Positions 7,037 through 14,756 of a stretch of 64,000 nucleotides of DNA are shown in pieces. The stretch comes from Mesorhizobium waimense (GTDB lineage Bacteria > Pseudomonadota > Alphaproteobacteria > Rhizobiales > Rhizobiaceae). The stretch is from positions 55,989-119,988 of the forward strand of contig NZ_QZWZ01000020.1 of NCBI RefSeq assembly GCF_003601975.1, written 5' to 3'. The number at the start of each line of letters is the position of its first letter. Position 1 is the stretch's first letter. The position numbers and the translations under genes were made by a program. The notes below the pieces were generated by a model. The model made no database searches. It worked only from the letters and a program-made list of their open reading frames with translations, and was not told the DNA's origin.

Positions 7037-7825
7037 ATGAGGATCGATTTGTCCCCGACAAGCTGGGGCAGGGTTATCGTGGTGACGGTCGTCGGCACGG
7101 CGATCTGCATTGGCGCTGCGTTCTTCGTCGATTCCTTCAATTTCCCCCATCTGTCGCCCGAAGCGCTGTGGCACGCGCAATTGACCGACCTGTTCCTGCC
7201 GCTGGTGCTGGCGGGATCGTTTTTCTTCTTCCTGATGTTCAAGATGCGCCAGTTGGCCATCGCCCAGAAGGAACTGAGCATCGTCGCGGCCACCGACAGC
7301 CTGACGGCGGTGTTCAACCGTGGCGCATTCTCGATGCTCGTCGAAGCCTATCTCGATCAGGCCCGCAGCCAGGCGGTCGTCAATGCCGGTGCGTTCCTGA
7401 TCGTCGACGCCGATCACTTCAAGACCATCAACGATCGCCTCGGACACGATTGCGGCGATCAGGCGCTGAAACTGATCGCCAAGACGATCCAGGATCAGCT
7501 GCGCGGCGCAGACATCGTCGGCCGCATTGGTGGCGAGGAATTCGCGGTCTTTCTTCCCGGCGCCGACCCCTCGCAGTCCTGGCTGGTCGCCGAGGGCATA
7601 AGGCGGCGGATCCGCGAGGTGGAATTTGCTCCAGGCGGGCGGCCTTGCCCGCTTTCCGTGAGCATAGGCGGCATCGCCTTCAGCGGCCCGACCACCTATG
7701 CCGACATGTTCCGGGTGGCCGACGAGCACCTCTACAAGGCCAAGTCGAACGGCCGCGATCAGGTCAGCTTCGAAACGACCGGGCTGCGCGGTCCGGCGGT
7801 CGGCGACGCCGCGACCGTCCACTGA
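7037..7825 (+). CDS. Membrane-anchored diguanylate cyclase (GGDEF)
   Basis: Makes cyclic di-GMP from two GTP. The 262-aa protein has two transmembrane segments (about residues 12-30 and 50-69) with a short periplasmic loop, then a GGDEF domain from residue 85. The catalytic signature is GGEEF at 165-169, and an RxxD inhibitory site (RGAD, 156-159) lies exactly five residues before it, so product feedback is expected. DSLTAVFNRGAF and DADHFKTINDRLGHDCGD are the usual substrate-loop motifs. There is no recognisable sensory domain beyond the membrane hairpin. It stands alone, convergent with the DUF982 gene. Confidence 0.95.
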   Translation: MRIDLSPTSWGRVIVVTVVGTAICIGAAFFVDSFNFPHLSPEALWHAQLTDLFLPLVLAGSFFFFLMFKMRQLAIAQKELSIVAATDSLTAVFNRGAFSMLVEAYLDQARSQAVVNAGAFLIVDADHFKTINDRLGHDCGDQALKLIAKTIQDQLRGADIVGRIGGEEFAVFLPGADPSQSWLVAEGIRRRIREVEFAPGGRPCPLSVSIGGIAFSGPTTYADMFRVADEHLYKAKSNGRDQVSFETTGLRGPAVGDAATVH

Positions 7826-7881
7826 ACAACGATCCTTTGACACTCAGTTCCCGCTGACGCCGGCGGGACAGCATCCCGCTA

Positions 7882-8184
7882 TCAGGCGGCGTAGCCGCCA
7901 AAACCGCGCGCGACCGGCTTGACCGAGACGGCGGGCTGGGCGGCCGGCCAGAGCACGCCAGCGGTCACCGCGAAGCTGATCAGCGCATCGCGCGCCGCAT
8001 CGAGGGAAATATCGCCGGCACGTGCCGCTTCGCAGGCCTTCACCGCCGCGCCATAGCTTAGGCGGCGGCGCGACGGCGGGAATTCGGTCAGGAATTCGTG
8101 CATGTCGAACAACGACGCGATCATGCGCTTGTGGCCGGCGCCGACGGTAACGGCGACCGGGGTGAAGAACATCCTGTCGTGCAT
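7882..8184 (-). CDS. DUF982-domain protein
   Basis: A 100-aa protein starting at the ATG at 8184. It has the DUF982 layout: FTPVAVTVGAGHKRMIASLFDMHEFL at the start, a helix with YGAAVKACEAARAGDISLDAARDALISFA, and a short variable tail. DUF982 proteins are small, rhizobial and usually multi-copy; no function is established. A second member is at 46454-46699. Upstream, towards the SDR gene, is a set of 8-bp repeats. Confidence 0.8.
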   Translation of the reverse strand: MHDRMFFTPVAVTVGAGHKRMIASLFDMHEFLTEFPPSRRRLSYGAAVKACEAARAGDISLDAARDALISFAVTAGVLWPAAQPAVSVKPVARGFGGYAA

Positions 8185-8303
8185 TCTGGCCTCTCGGGTT
8201 GGACGAAAAAGGCGGCGGTCGCCGCTCTTCCGGTTGGGGTCGAACGCCAGAGAACGCGGAGGGTGGCATGAGGTTCCATGGCCAGGAGCCATTTTTAAGG
8301 GAA

Positions 8304-8388
8304 GGCAGTAGGGCAGTAGGGCAGTAGGGCAGTAGGCAGTAGGATTGGCGGTTCCCACCATTTTCTATTCCCCTACTGCCCTACTGCC
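8304..8388. repeat. 8-bp tandem repeats with an inverted partner
   Basis: Four exact units of GGCAGTAG plus one slightly shifted unit fill 8304-8343, and two reverse-complement units (CTACTGCC x2) lie at 8373-8388. The two arms can pair into a long hairpin across about 30 nt. The block sits between the 3' end of the SDR gene and the DUF982 gene. Its simple sequence makes it a likely slippage hot spot; it may also end transcription from the upstream operon. Confidence 0.8.
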
Positions 8389-8408
8389 ATATTTCCTTAT
8401 CCCCCTCC

Positions 8409-9147
8409 TCAATAATCCTGCCGTGTCGGCCGAAATAGGATCTCGTTGACGTCGACCTCTTCCGGCTGGCTCATGGCGAAGGCCACCATGCTGGCGAAGG
8501 AACTGGCCGGAATGGCCCACCGCTCGTACAGTTCGCGCGCCCCTTGCGCGACGTCGGCTTCGGTGACGCTCTCAGGCAGCTCCGTTGCCACCGCGCCGGG
8601 CGAGATGATGGTGGAGCGGATGTTGTAGGGCTTCACCTCCTGCCGCAATCCTTCGGAGATGACGCGCACCGCATGCTTGGTCGCGGCATAGACCGCGCCG
8701 CCCGGACCGACCTTGTGACCGGCGACGGAGGACACGTTGATGATGTGGCCGCTCTTCTGCGCCTTCATGTGCGAGAGCTGCGGCGATGCCGTAGAGAACG
8801 CCCTTGATGTTGACGTCGATCATGCGGTCCCAATCCTCGATCTTGCCGCGCTCCAGCGGCGGGTGTGGCATCAGGCCGGCATTGTTGATGATGACATCGA
8901 TGCGGCCATGCGTCTTCACCGCTTGGTCGACGAGACGCCGGACCTGATCGACGTCGGTCACATCGGTCTTCAAGACGGCGTCCTTGCCGAGTGAAAGCTC
9001 GCCCGCAAGCGCCTGCAACCTGTCCAGACGCCGCGCGCCGAGCACCAGCCTGGCGCCTTGACTGGCAAGCAGGTGGGCAGTCGCCTCGCCGAGCCCGCTG
9101 CTGGCGCCGGTGATGACGACGACCTTGTTCTCGATACCTTGTGTCAT
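8409..9147 (-). pseudogene. Short-chain dehydrogenase/reductase with a frameshift
   Basis: Classical SDR, about 245 aa if intact. The first frame (from ATG 9147) has the Rossmann motif TGASSGLGEATA, DVTD and the NNAG motif, up to VLYGIAAAL. The second frame resumes at MKAQKSGHIINVSSVAG and has the catalytic YAATK and the substrate-loop region SPGAVATEL, ending at 8409. The break lies at about 8772-8780 and needs one extra base removed or two added (the original was probably ...AAALPHMKAQ). It is the distal gene of an apparent redox/efflux operon with the aldo/keto reductase, NmrA-like, MFS and cupin genes. It is either a true pseudogene or a sequence error. Confidence 0.82.
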
Positions 9148-9175
9148 GATCTTTCTTTCCGATTTTTCGTCGCGC

Positions 9176-10165
9176 TCAGCGATCGATCCTTGCCGCCTGT
9201 TGCGGGGAATAGCGCTCTCCCTGCACGGCAATCGCCGAGACCGCGTTCTCGATCTTGCGAAGGTCGTCCGCGGTCAGCGCGACAGTGGACGATCCAATGT
9301 TCTCCTCGAGGCGATGAAGCTTGGTGGTGCCGGGGATCGGAACGATCCAGGGCTTCTGCGCCAGCAACCAGGCGAGCGCCACCTGCGCGGGGGTGACCTT
9401 TTTCTCGGCTGCGATCGCGCCGATGGAATCGACCAGAGCCTGGTTCGCCTTCCTGGCCTCCTCTGCAAAGCGCGGCACGGTGTTGCGGAAGTCGCTGCTG
9501 TCGAACGTCGTGTCGGCGGTGATGGCGCCGGTGAGGAAGCCCTTGCCCAACGGGCTGAAGGGCACGAAGCCGATCCCCAATTCCTCAAGCACCGGCAGGA
9601 TCGCCTCCTCGGGTTCACGCCACCAGAGCGAGTATTCGCTTTGAAGAGCCGCGACCGGCTGCACCGCATGCGCGCGCCGGATGTTGCGCACGCCGGCTTC
9701 GGAGAGGCCGAAATGCTTCACCTTGCCCTGCTGGATCAACTCCTTCACCGCGCCCGCGATGTCTTCGATAGGCACGACCGGATCGACCCGGTGCTGGTAG
9801 AGGAGGTCGATGCGGTCGGTCCTCAGCCGCTTCAGCGAAGCCTCGACGACGTCGCGAATATGCTCCGGCCGGCTGTCCATACCGTCGTGTCCGGCGGTAC
9901 CAGCAATGTCGATGCCGAATTTGGTGGCGATCACCACCTGGTCGCGGATTGGCTGCAGCGCCTCACCGACGACCTCCTCATTCGTGAACGGTCCATAGAC
10001 CTCGGCGGTGTCGAAGAAGGTGATGCCCCGCTCGAACGCCGCCCGGATCAGGCGGACGGCATCCGCCGGCTCCATGGGCTGCCCGTATGACTGGCTCATC
10101 CCCATGCAGCCGAGGCCGATGGCCGAGACTTCGAGGCCTTTGTTTCCAAGTGTGCGCTTTTGCAT
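9176..10165 (-). CDS. Aldo/keto reductase
   Basis: NADPH-dependent carbonyl reductase of the AKR13/YakC type, 329 aa. The start at 10165 (MQKRTLGNKGLEVSAIGLGCMG) matches the family N-terminus; the 20 extra upstream codons are Pro-rich and not typical. The catalytic tetrad can be followed: Asp in FFDTAEVYG, Tyr in the same motif, Lys in VIATKFG and His in LLYQHRVDP. The C-terminal KLHRLEENIGS binds the 2'-phosphate of NADPH. It lies 28 bp upstream of the SDR gene and is probably co-transcribed with it. The substrate is unknown; the set suggests aldehyde or quinone detoxification. Confidence 0.93.
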   Translation of the reverse strand: MQKRTLGNKGLEVSAIGLGCMGMSQSYGQPMEPADAVRLIRAAFERGITFFDTAEVYGPFTNEEVVGEALQPIRDQVVIATKFGIDIAGTAGHDGMDSRPEHIRDVVEASLKRLRTDRIDLLYQHRVDPVVPIEDIAGAVKELIQQGKVKHFGLSEAGVRNIRRAHAVQPVAALQSEYSLWWREPEEAILPVLEELGIGFVPFSPLGKGFLTGAITADTTFDSSDFRNTVPRFAEEARKANQALVDSIGAIAAEKKVTPAQVALAWLLAQKPWIVPIPGTTKLHRLEENIGSSTVALTADDLRKIENAVSAIAVQGERYSPQQAARIDR

Positions 10166-10221
10166 GGTGTTCTTTTGTGGTGAAGGCGGTGGCGCGGCCG
10201 GCGTATCTGCGCCGGCGGATG

Positions 10222-10809
10222 TCATGCCCGGCTGACCCCGAGGCTGGCGCGGACGTGGAGTGCGGGCGACGTCGCCAGCCTGACGATCAGATCCGACAGG
10301 CTGTTCAGCGAAACGTCGTGCCCCCGAAACGCTTCACCTTTTTGCGTGATCTGGTAGTCGACCTCCTCGTCATCCGTGAACCAGCCTGGCCTGAGGATGG
10401 TGAAGTCGAGATCGGAGTGCTCGATCAGCGCTGCCGAGTCGCGATAGGGGTCGAGAATGCTGCGGTAGTGTTCTCCGGGCACCTCACCATAGATGCCCAT
10501 CGAACTGATGAAGATCAGCCGTTTCAAGCCTGCGGCATGCATGGCGTCGATGATCGCACGCGCCTGCCTTGCCATGTCACCGGAAAGGTTGGCGTAGACC
10601 ATGTCCTGCCCCTGCATGGCGGCGCTGAGCGCGCCGGCATCAACCACATCGCCCTCGACGATTGCTACCCGTCTCGGATCTGGATTGGCGAGCCTGCGGG
10701 CTCGGCGCAGATAGAGCGTCAGCGTGACATCGGTCGTCTCAAGGAAGACCCGCGTGGCGTTGCGCGCCAACTGGCCATTGGCGCCGAGGATGAGAACCTT
10801 CGTCATCAT
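10222..10809 (-). CDS. NAD(P)-binding NmrA/atypical SDR protein
   Basis: A 195-aa single-domain Rossmann protein. The dinucleotide site is VLILGANGQLARN (GxxGxxA-type), and VVDAGALSAAMQGQDMVYANL is the usual second half of the nucleotide pocket. FISSMGIYGE carries the position of the catalytic Ser/Tyr but lacks a clear YxxxK, so it may bind rather than reduce. Such proteins are often redox sensors or quinone reductases. It lies 12 bp downstream of the MFS gene and 56 bp upstream of the aldo/keto reductase in the same operon. Confidence 0.85.
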   Translation of the reverse strand: MMTKVLILGANGQLARNATRVFLETTDVTLTLYLRRARRLANPDPRRVAIVEGDVVDAGALSAAMQGQDMVYANLSGDMARQARAIIDAMHAAGLKRLIFISSMGIYGEVPGEHYRSILDPYRDSAALIEHSDLDFTILRPGWFTDDEEVDYQITQKGEAFRGHDVSLNSLSDLIVRLATSPALHVRASLGVSRA

Positions 10810-10821
10810 TGTGTTCCTGGG

Positions 10822-12237
10822 TTACGCGACGGCGCCGGCCTCAATGGCCTTGCGCGGCCTCACGATCAGCGCCAGCACGAGAATGAGCGCCAGCGCCAGC
10901 ATCATCGAGCCAGCGGTGAGTGCGGCGGTGACCTCATGGACAAGCAGGTCCCGGCCGTCGAGCGCGCCGGCGCCGAAGGCCGACACTGCGACCAGCACCG
11001 CAAGCCCGAGCGAATTGCCGAGCTGGTGGGCGACATTGACGACGCCGGACGCAGCACCCGCATCCTCGGGACCAACGCCGGAGACGCCGGCGGCGGTGAG
11101 CGGGCTCAGCGCAAAGCCTTGGCCAGCGCCGATCAGCATCATCGGCAAGGCGATGCCGCTGACAAAGGATGCGTCGGGAGCGATGCGGCTCAGCCAGGCC
11201 ATGCCGATCACCGACAAGGTGAGGCCACCGGCAAGCAGCCGGCCATTGCCGAACCGCCTGCTCATCTGCGGCACCGTCATCGCCACGGCGAAGTTCACCA
11301 GCGTGGCCGGCAGGAATGCGAGGCCGGTGAGCGCGGCGCTGTAGCCGATCACGCCCTGCAGATATTGCGTGGTGAAAAAGAAGAAGCCGATCATCGCGCC
11401 GAGGAACAGCATGCGCGCCGCATAGGCGCCGGAGCGCACCGGGCTGGCGAACAGCCTGAGCGGCATGATCGGTTGCTCTGCCCGCCTTTGGATGACGATG
11501 AACAGGACAAGAAGCACGCCGGCGACAGCAAGAGCGGCAAGCGTGAGGTCATCACCCCAGCCCGCGCTTGCCGAACGGACGAGACCGTAGACGAGCGCGC
11601 TCATGCCGACCGTCGAGCTCAGCGCACCAGCAATGTCGAGCCGGCCGGATTGCCGTTCGGTTTCCGGCACATAGCGGAAGGTGGCGGCGATCATGGCGAT
11701 GCCGATCGGCAGGTTGACCAGAAAGCCGACGCGCCAGGACAGCCAGTCGGCCAAGACACCGCCCATGACCAGGCCGACACTGGCAGCCACGCCGGCAACG
11801 GCGCTGTAATAGGAGACGGCGCGGGTGCGCTCGGGGCCTTCGGAGAAATTCGTCTGCAAAAGCGCCAGCGTCGAAGGCGCCAGGATCGCCGAGCCGATGC
11901 CCTGGGTGGCGCGTGCCGCAAGCATCCACGATGCCGACTGCGCCATGCCGATCGCCAGCGACGCGGCGGTGAACAGCGCCAGACCCAGGATCAGCATCAT
12001 GCGGCGGCCAAGGATATCGCCGGCGCGGGCGCCGATCAGCAGCAAGCCGCCGAAGGTCAGCGTATAGGCGCTTTGCACCCAGGATAGTTCGGCACTGGTG
12101 AAATGCAGCTCCTGCTGGATCTTCGGCAATCCGGTCAGCACGACCGAAATGTCGAGCACGATCATCACATAGCTGACGAGGATGATCGCAAGGATCGCCG
12201 TCTTGTTCGGCCCGGCCGTGGTTTTGATGGTGGACAT
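10822..12237 (-). CDS. DHA2-family MFS multidrug efflux transporter
   Basis: A 471-aa inner-membrane protein with about 14 transmembrane helices (EmrB/QacA type). Motif A between helices 2 and 3 is GARAGDILGRRMMLILG; the first helix holds the DHA2 acidic residue (VLDISVVLTGLPKIQ). Motif C-like GPRLGG is replaced by VGLVMGGVLADW. It exports hydrophobic or cationic drugs in exchange for protons. The cupin gene is immediately upstream (30 bp) and the NmrA-like gene downstream. The divergent LysR is the probable regulator. Confidence 0.93.
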   Translation of the reverse strand: MSTIKTTAGPNKTAILAIILVSYVMIVLDISVVLTGLPKIQQELHFTSAELSWVQSAYTLTFGGLLLIGARAGDILGRRMMLILGLALFTAASLAIGMAQSASWMLAARATQGIGSAILAPSTLALLQTNFSEGPERTRAVSYYSAVAGVAASVGLVMGGVLADWLSWRVGFLVNLPIGIAMIAATFRYVPETERQSGRLDIAGALSSTVGMSALVYGLVRSASAGWGDDLTLAALAVAGVLLVLFIVIQRRAEQPIMPLRLFASPVRSGAYAARMLFLGAMIGFFFFTTQYLQGVIGYSAALTGLAFLPATLVNFAVAMTVPQMSRRFGNGRLLAGGLTLSVIGMAWLSRIAPDASFVSGIALPMMLIGAGQGFALSPLTAAGVSGVGPEDAGAASGVVNVAHQLGNSLGLAVLVAVSAFGAGALDGRDLLVHEVTAALTAGSMMLALALILVLALIVRPRKAIEAGAVA

Positions 12238-12267
12238 GATTTCCCTGCCTGAATGCTCGAGCCCTGA

Positions 12268-12663
12268 TCAGCGCCGGTATTGCTCGTCGCTGACCTTCTC
12301 CATCCAGTCGACGACCTTGCCGTCGAGCGCTTCGGCGATGGCGATATGGGTTATGGCGGTGGTCGGCGACGCGCCGTGCCAATGCTTTTCCTCAGGTGCG
12401 AACCAGACGATGTCGCCGGCGCGAATCTCCTCGATCGGGCCGCCTTCGCGCTGTGCCGAGCCTGTGCCGGCAATGACGATCAGCGTCTGTCCCAGCGGGT
12501 GCGAGTGCCAGGCGGTGCGCGCGCCGGGCTCGAAAGTGACGGTGGCGCCGCCGACGCGGGCGGCGTCGCTGCCCTTGAAAGGCGCATCGATGCGCACGGT
12601 CCCGGTGAAATAGTCGGCCGGTCCCTTGGCCGATGGCTGCGAGCCGTTTCTGGTGATGTTCAT
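12268..12663 (-). CDS. Small cupin-domain protein
   Basis: A 131-aa single-domain cupin. Motif 1 is W-H-S-H-P-x3-Q (His53, His55, Gln59) and motif 2 ends in KHWHGA (His94/His96), enough for a metal site. The pattern GARTAWHSHPLGQTLIV is close to the (R)-mandelonitrile-lyase-like and quercetinase-like cupins found in many proteobacterial detoxification operons. It is the first gene of the minus-strand operon and faces the LysR gene across a 122-bp promoter region. The reaction is unknown; a role in carbonyl or quinone handling is inferred from its neighbours. Confidence 0.88.
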   Translation of the reverse strand: MNITRNGSQPSAKGPADYFTGTVRIDAPFKGSDAARVGGATVTFEPGARTAWHSHPLGQTLIVIAGTGSAQREGGPIEEIRAGDIVWFAPEEKHWHGASPTTAITHIAIAEALDGKVVDWMEKVSDEQYRR

Positions 12664-12750
12664 TACCGGTGTCCTTCGCTTGATCGAGCGCGATCCCGCC
12701 TCGTCTTAATGGGCACGATGTAGCGGCTGCGGCGGCGAAGGATTAGGTGG

Positions 12751-12784
12751 TATAATGCGCATGAACTTATGAGGATGATTCATA
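12751..12784 (+). promoter_or_regulatory. Divergent promoter and candidate LysR-binding site
   Basis: A consensus-like TATAAT (12751-12756) is followed by an interrupted dyad ATGAA (12761-12765) and TTCAT (12779-12783), 13 nt apart, ending 2 nt before the LysR start codon. The dyad matches the loose LysR box (T-N11-A within a palindrome) and its position would give autorepression. Confidence 0.4.
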
Positions 12785-12785
12785 T

Positions 12786-13679
12786 ATGCCGCGCGAAAAC
12801 CTCAACGATCTGCTCGCCTTTCTGGCCGTGGCGCGCGAGCGCAGCTTCACCAAGGCCGCTGCCCAGCTCGGCGTTTCGCAATCGGCGCTCAGCCACACCA
12901 TGCGTGCTTTGGAAGAGCGGCTGGGTCTTCGCCTGCTCACCCGCACGACGCGTAGCGTCTCGCCGACCGAGGCCGGCGAACGGCTGATCAACACCATCGG
13001 CCCGCGCTTCGAGGAGATCGACACCGCACTTGCCGCGCTGAGTGCGTTTCGCGACAAGCCCGCCGGCACGTTGCGCATCACCGCCGGCGAGCATTCGGCC
13101 GAGACCATTCTGTGGCCGGCTCTGGCAAAGCTGCTGCCCGACTATCCGGACATCAATGCGGAGATCATCATCGACTATGGGCTGACCGACATTGTCGCCG
13201 AGCGCTACGTTGCCGGCGTCCGCCTCGGCGAGCAGGTCGCGAAGGATATGATCGCGGTGCGCATCGGGCCGGACATGCGCATGGCCGTGGTCGGCGCGCC
13301 AGCCTATTTCGCGCGCCACAAGCGGCCGCGTACGCCGCAGGGTCTTATGGAGCACAACTGCATCAATCTGCGGCTGCCGACTTACGGCGGCCTCTATGCC
13401 TGGGAATTCGAGAAGGACGGCCGCGAACTGAAGGTGCGGGTCGAAGGACAGCTTGTGTTCAACAATATCGGGTTGCGGATGCACGCGGTGCTGGCCGGTC
13501 TCGGCCTGGCCTATCTGCCGGAGGATCAAGTGAAGGACCAGCTAGCCGACGGACGGCTGGTGCGGGTGCTCGCCGACTGGTGCCCGCCCTTTCCCGGCTA
13601 CCACCTCTACTATCCAAGCCGCCGCCAGTCCTCGCCGGCCTTTTCGGTGCTGGTCGAGGCTCTACGCTATCGGGGGTGA
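12786..13679 (+). CDS. LysR-family transcriptional regulator
   Basis: A 297-aa regulator. The winged HTH is NLNDLLAFLAVARERSFTKAAAQLGVSQSALSHTMRALEERLG, and the substrate-binding domain starts at GTLRITAGEHSAETILWPAL. GLGLAYLPEDQV is typical of the second lobe. It is divergent from the cupin/MFS/reductase operon and likely activates it in response to a reactive or aromatic compound. The group resembles PgrR/DmlR-type LysR proteins controlling oxidoreductase operons. Confidence 0.93.
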   Translation: MPRENLNDLLAFLAVARERSFTKAAAQLGVSQSALSHTMRALEERLGLRLLTRTTRSVSPTEAGERLINTIGPRFEEIDTALAALSAFRDKPAGTLRITAGEHSAETILWPALAKLLPDYPDINAEIIIDYGLTDIVAERYVAGVRLGEQVAKDMIAVRIGPDMRMAVVGAPAYFARHKRPRTPQGLMEHNCINLRLPTYGGLYAWEFEKDGRELKVRVEGQLVFNNIGLRMHAVLAGLGLAYLPEDQVKDQLADGRLVRVLADWCPPFPGYHLYYPSRRQSSPAFSVLVEALRYRG

Positions 13680-13702
13680 GAGAGGGATCTTCCCGGAAGG
13701 GC

Positions 13703-13888
13703 CTATGGAACGGAAGCGGTCGTCGTGATCTGGCCCGGAGCGAATGTCGGCGCCTCAAAATGCGCTGACATCACGAGAAACAGGATAGCGATGCCGGCGA
13801 TAAGGGCGGCAACGACATTGACGAACAGCCTCCCGGCGAGTTGCCCCAATCTCTGCCGCCAACTCATGGCGGATGGTACGAAACGCAT
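13703..13888 (-). CDS. Small single-pass membrane protein
   Basis: A 61-aa protein from the ATG at 13888, preceded by GGGAGG. It has a basic N-terminus (SWRQRLGQLAGRL), one transmembrane helix at about residues 22-40 (VNVVAALIAGIAILFLVM) and a short Thr/Pro-rich tail. The family is not recognised. It is convergent with the LysR gene and separate from the downstream small exported protein. Confidence 0.6.
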   Translation of the reverse strand: MRFVPSAMSWRQRLGQLAGRLFVNVVAALIAGIAILFLVMSAHFEAPTFAPGQITTTASVP

Positions 13889-13973
13889 CCCTGCCTCCCT
13901 TTGGCGGATGGCAATGCAGCTCTCAGGCATCCGCTACGCGCCGGGGTCACGGCGCGAGCGGTACCAACCGGTC

Positions 13974-14264
13974 TTAGTCCCAGCCTTTGTGCAAGCCGCA
14001 GCTCCAGACCCTCTTGATGACCAGGCGGTTGTGATGCCAGCGCTTGTGCTCCCTCACGCCGCAGTCGCGATGATGGCGCCAGTAGCGCCGGTCATCATCG
14101 CGCATGGCGTACTGGCGCATATGATGGCGGCGCCATTGGTATTTGTCACGATCGCGGCCCCAGCCGTCATCGGTGGTGATCGTCACGCTTGCCGCCTGCA
14201 CCGGAACCGCCGTCGGCGCCAGCGTGGCCATGGCGAGCATGGTTGCGAGGATCAGCTTTCTCAT
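13974..14264 (-). CDS. Small secreted His/Arg/Trp-rich protein
   Basis: A 96-aa protein from the ATG at 14264, with AAAGGAGG upstream. Residues 1-24 are a signal peptide (MRKLILATMLAMATLAPTAV...QA). The mature part is strongly basic with many His, Arg and Trp residues and two Cys (DCGVREH and WSCGLHKGW) that probably pair. Similar small periplasmic proteins are common in Mesorhizobium and may bind metal or anionic polymers; no function is known. Confidence 0.75.
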   Translation of the reverse strand: MRKLILATMLAMATLAPTAVPVQAASVTITTDDGWGRDRDKYQWRRHHMRQYAMRDDDRRYWRHHRDCGVREHKRWHHNRLVIKRVWSCGLHKGWD

Positions 14265-14395
14265 CTCAGCCTCCTTTGCATTAGGCTTTGCCAACCGAAA
14301 TCCATCCGGCGGCCGATGGTTCCATCGCGATCAACCGCCAAAGTCCCTGACGCATGCCAGGAAAGGGCATTGATCGAGGGGGGAAGGAGATCGGA

Positions 14396-14686
14396 TCAGT
14401 CCGTCTCGTCGGGGGCGTGGAGGACCAGATAGTCGGTGGAAACGGCATCGGGGCCGGTCCCTCGCGTGACGCGAACCGTGGCAACCCTCTGCCCGGGCAT
14501 CAGTGTCGCCGCGTCGACCGCCCGGCATCGGCCGATCATGCCGGTGCCTTGCAGCCTGCGGGGCAGGGCGGCGGTGCACGCGGCGATTCCCGGATAGACG
14601 ACGGGCTGTGTCTGAGCCGGGTGACAGAAAACCATGTCCGGACTGCATGAAAGCAGGATCATTGCCGTCGCCACTACGGGTTCCAT
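14396..14686 (-). CDS. Putative lipoprotein, unknown function
   Basis: A 96-aa protein. The start at 14686 is preferred over the ATG at 14701 because GGAG lies 8 nt upstream of it. The N-terminus is hydrophobic and contains LLSC (Cys14), a lipobox-like site, so the mature protein may be lipid-anchored. The remainder (YPGIAACTAALPRRLQGTG ... VATVRVTRGTG) has no family I recognise. It lies between the secreted basic protein and the helicase gene. Confidence 0.55.
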   Translation of the reverse strand: MEPVVATAMILLSCSPDMVFCHPAQTQPVVYPGIAACTAALPRRLQGTGMIGRCRAVDAATLMPGQRVATVRVTRGTGPDAVSTDYLVLHAPDETD

Positions 14687-14756
14687 TGTCGTGCTCCGCA
14701 TGAACGCGGATTAACGCAAGGCGCGGTCTTTGGTTGCCGGCAGTGGGAGCCGCAGT

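Noticed and set aside
8304..8388. Short regular repeats considered as a CRISPR array
   Set aside because: Units are 8 bp, adjacent and without spacers, and no cas genes are present.
10087..12087. A 666-codon plus-strand frame opposite the NmrA-like and MFS genes
   Set aside because: Composition is typical of an antisense GC-rich shadow (many Asp, His, Arg, Gln), with no motif; the minus strand genes are clear.
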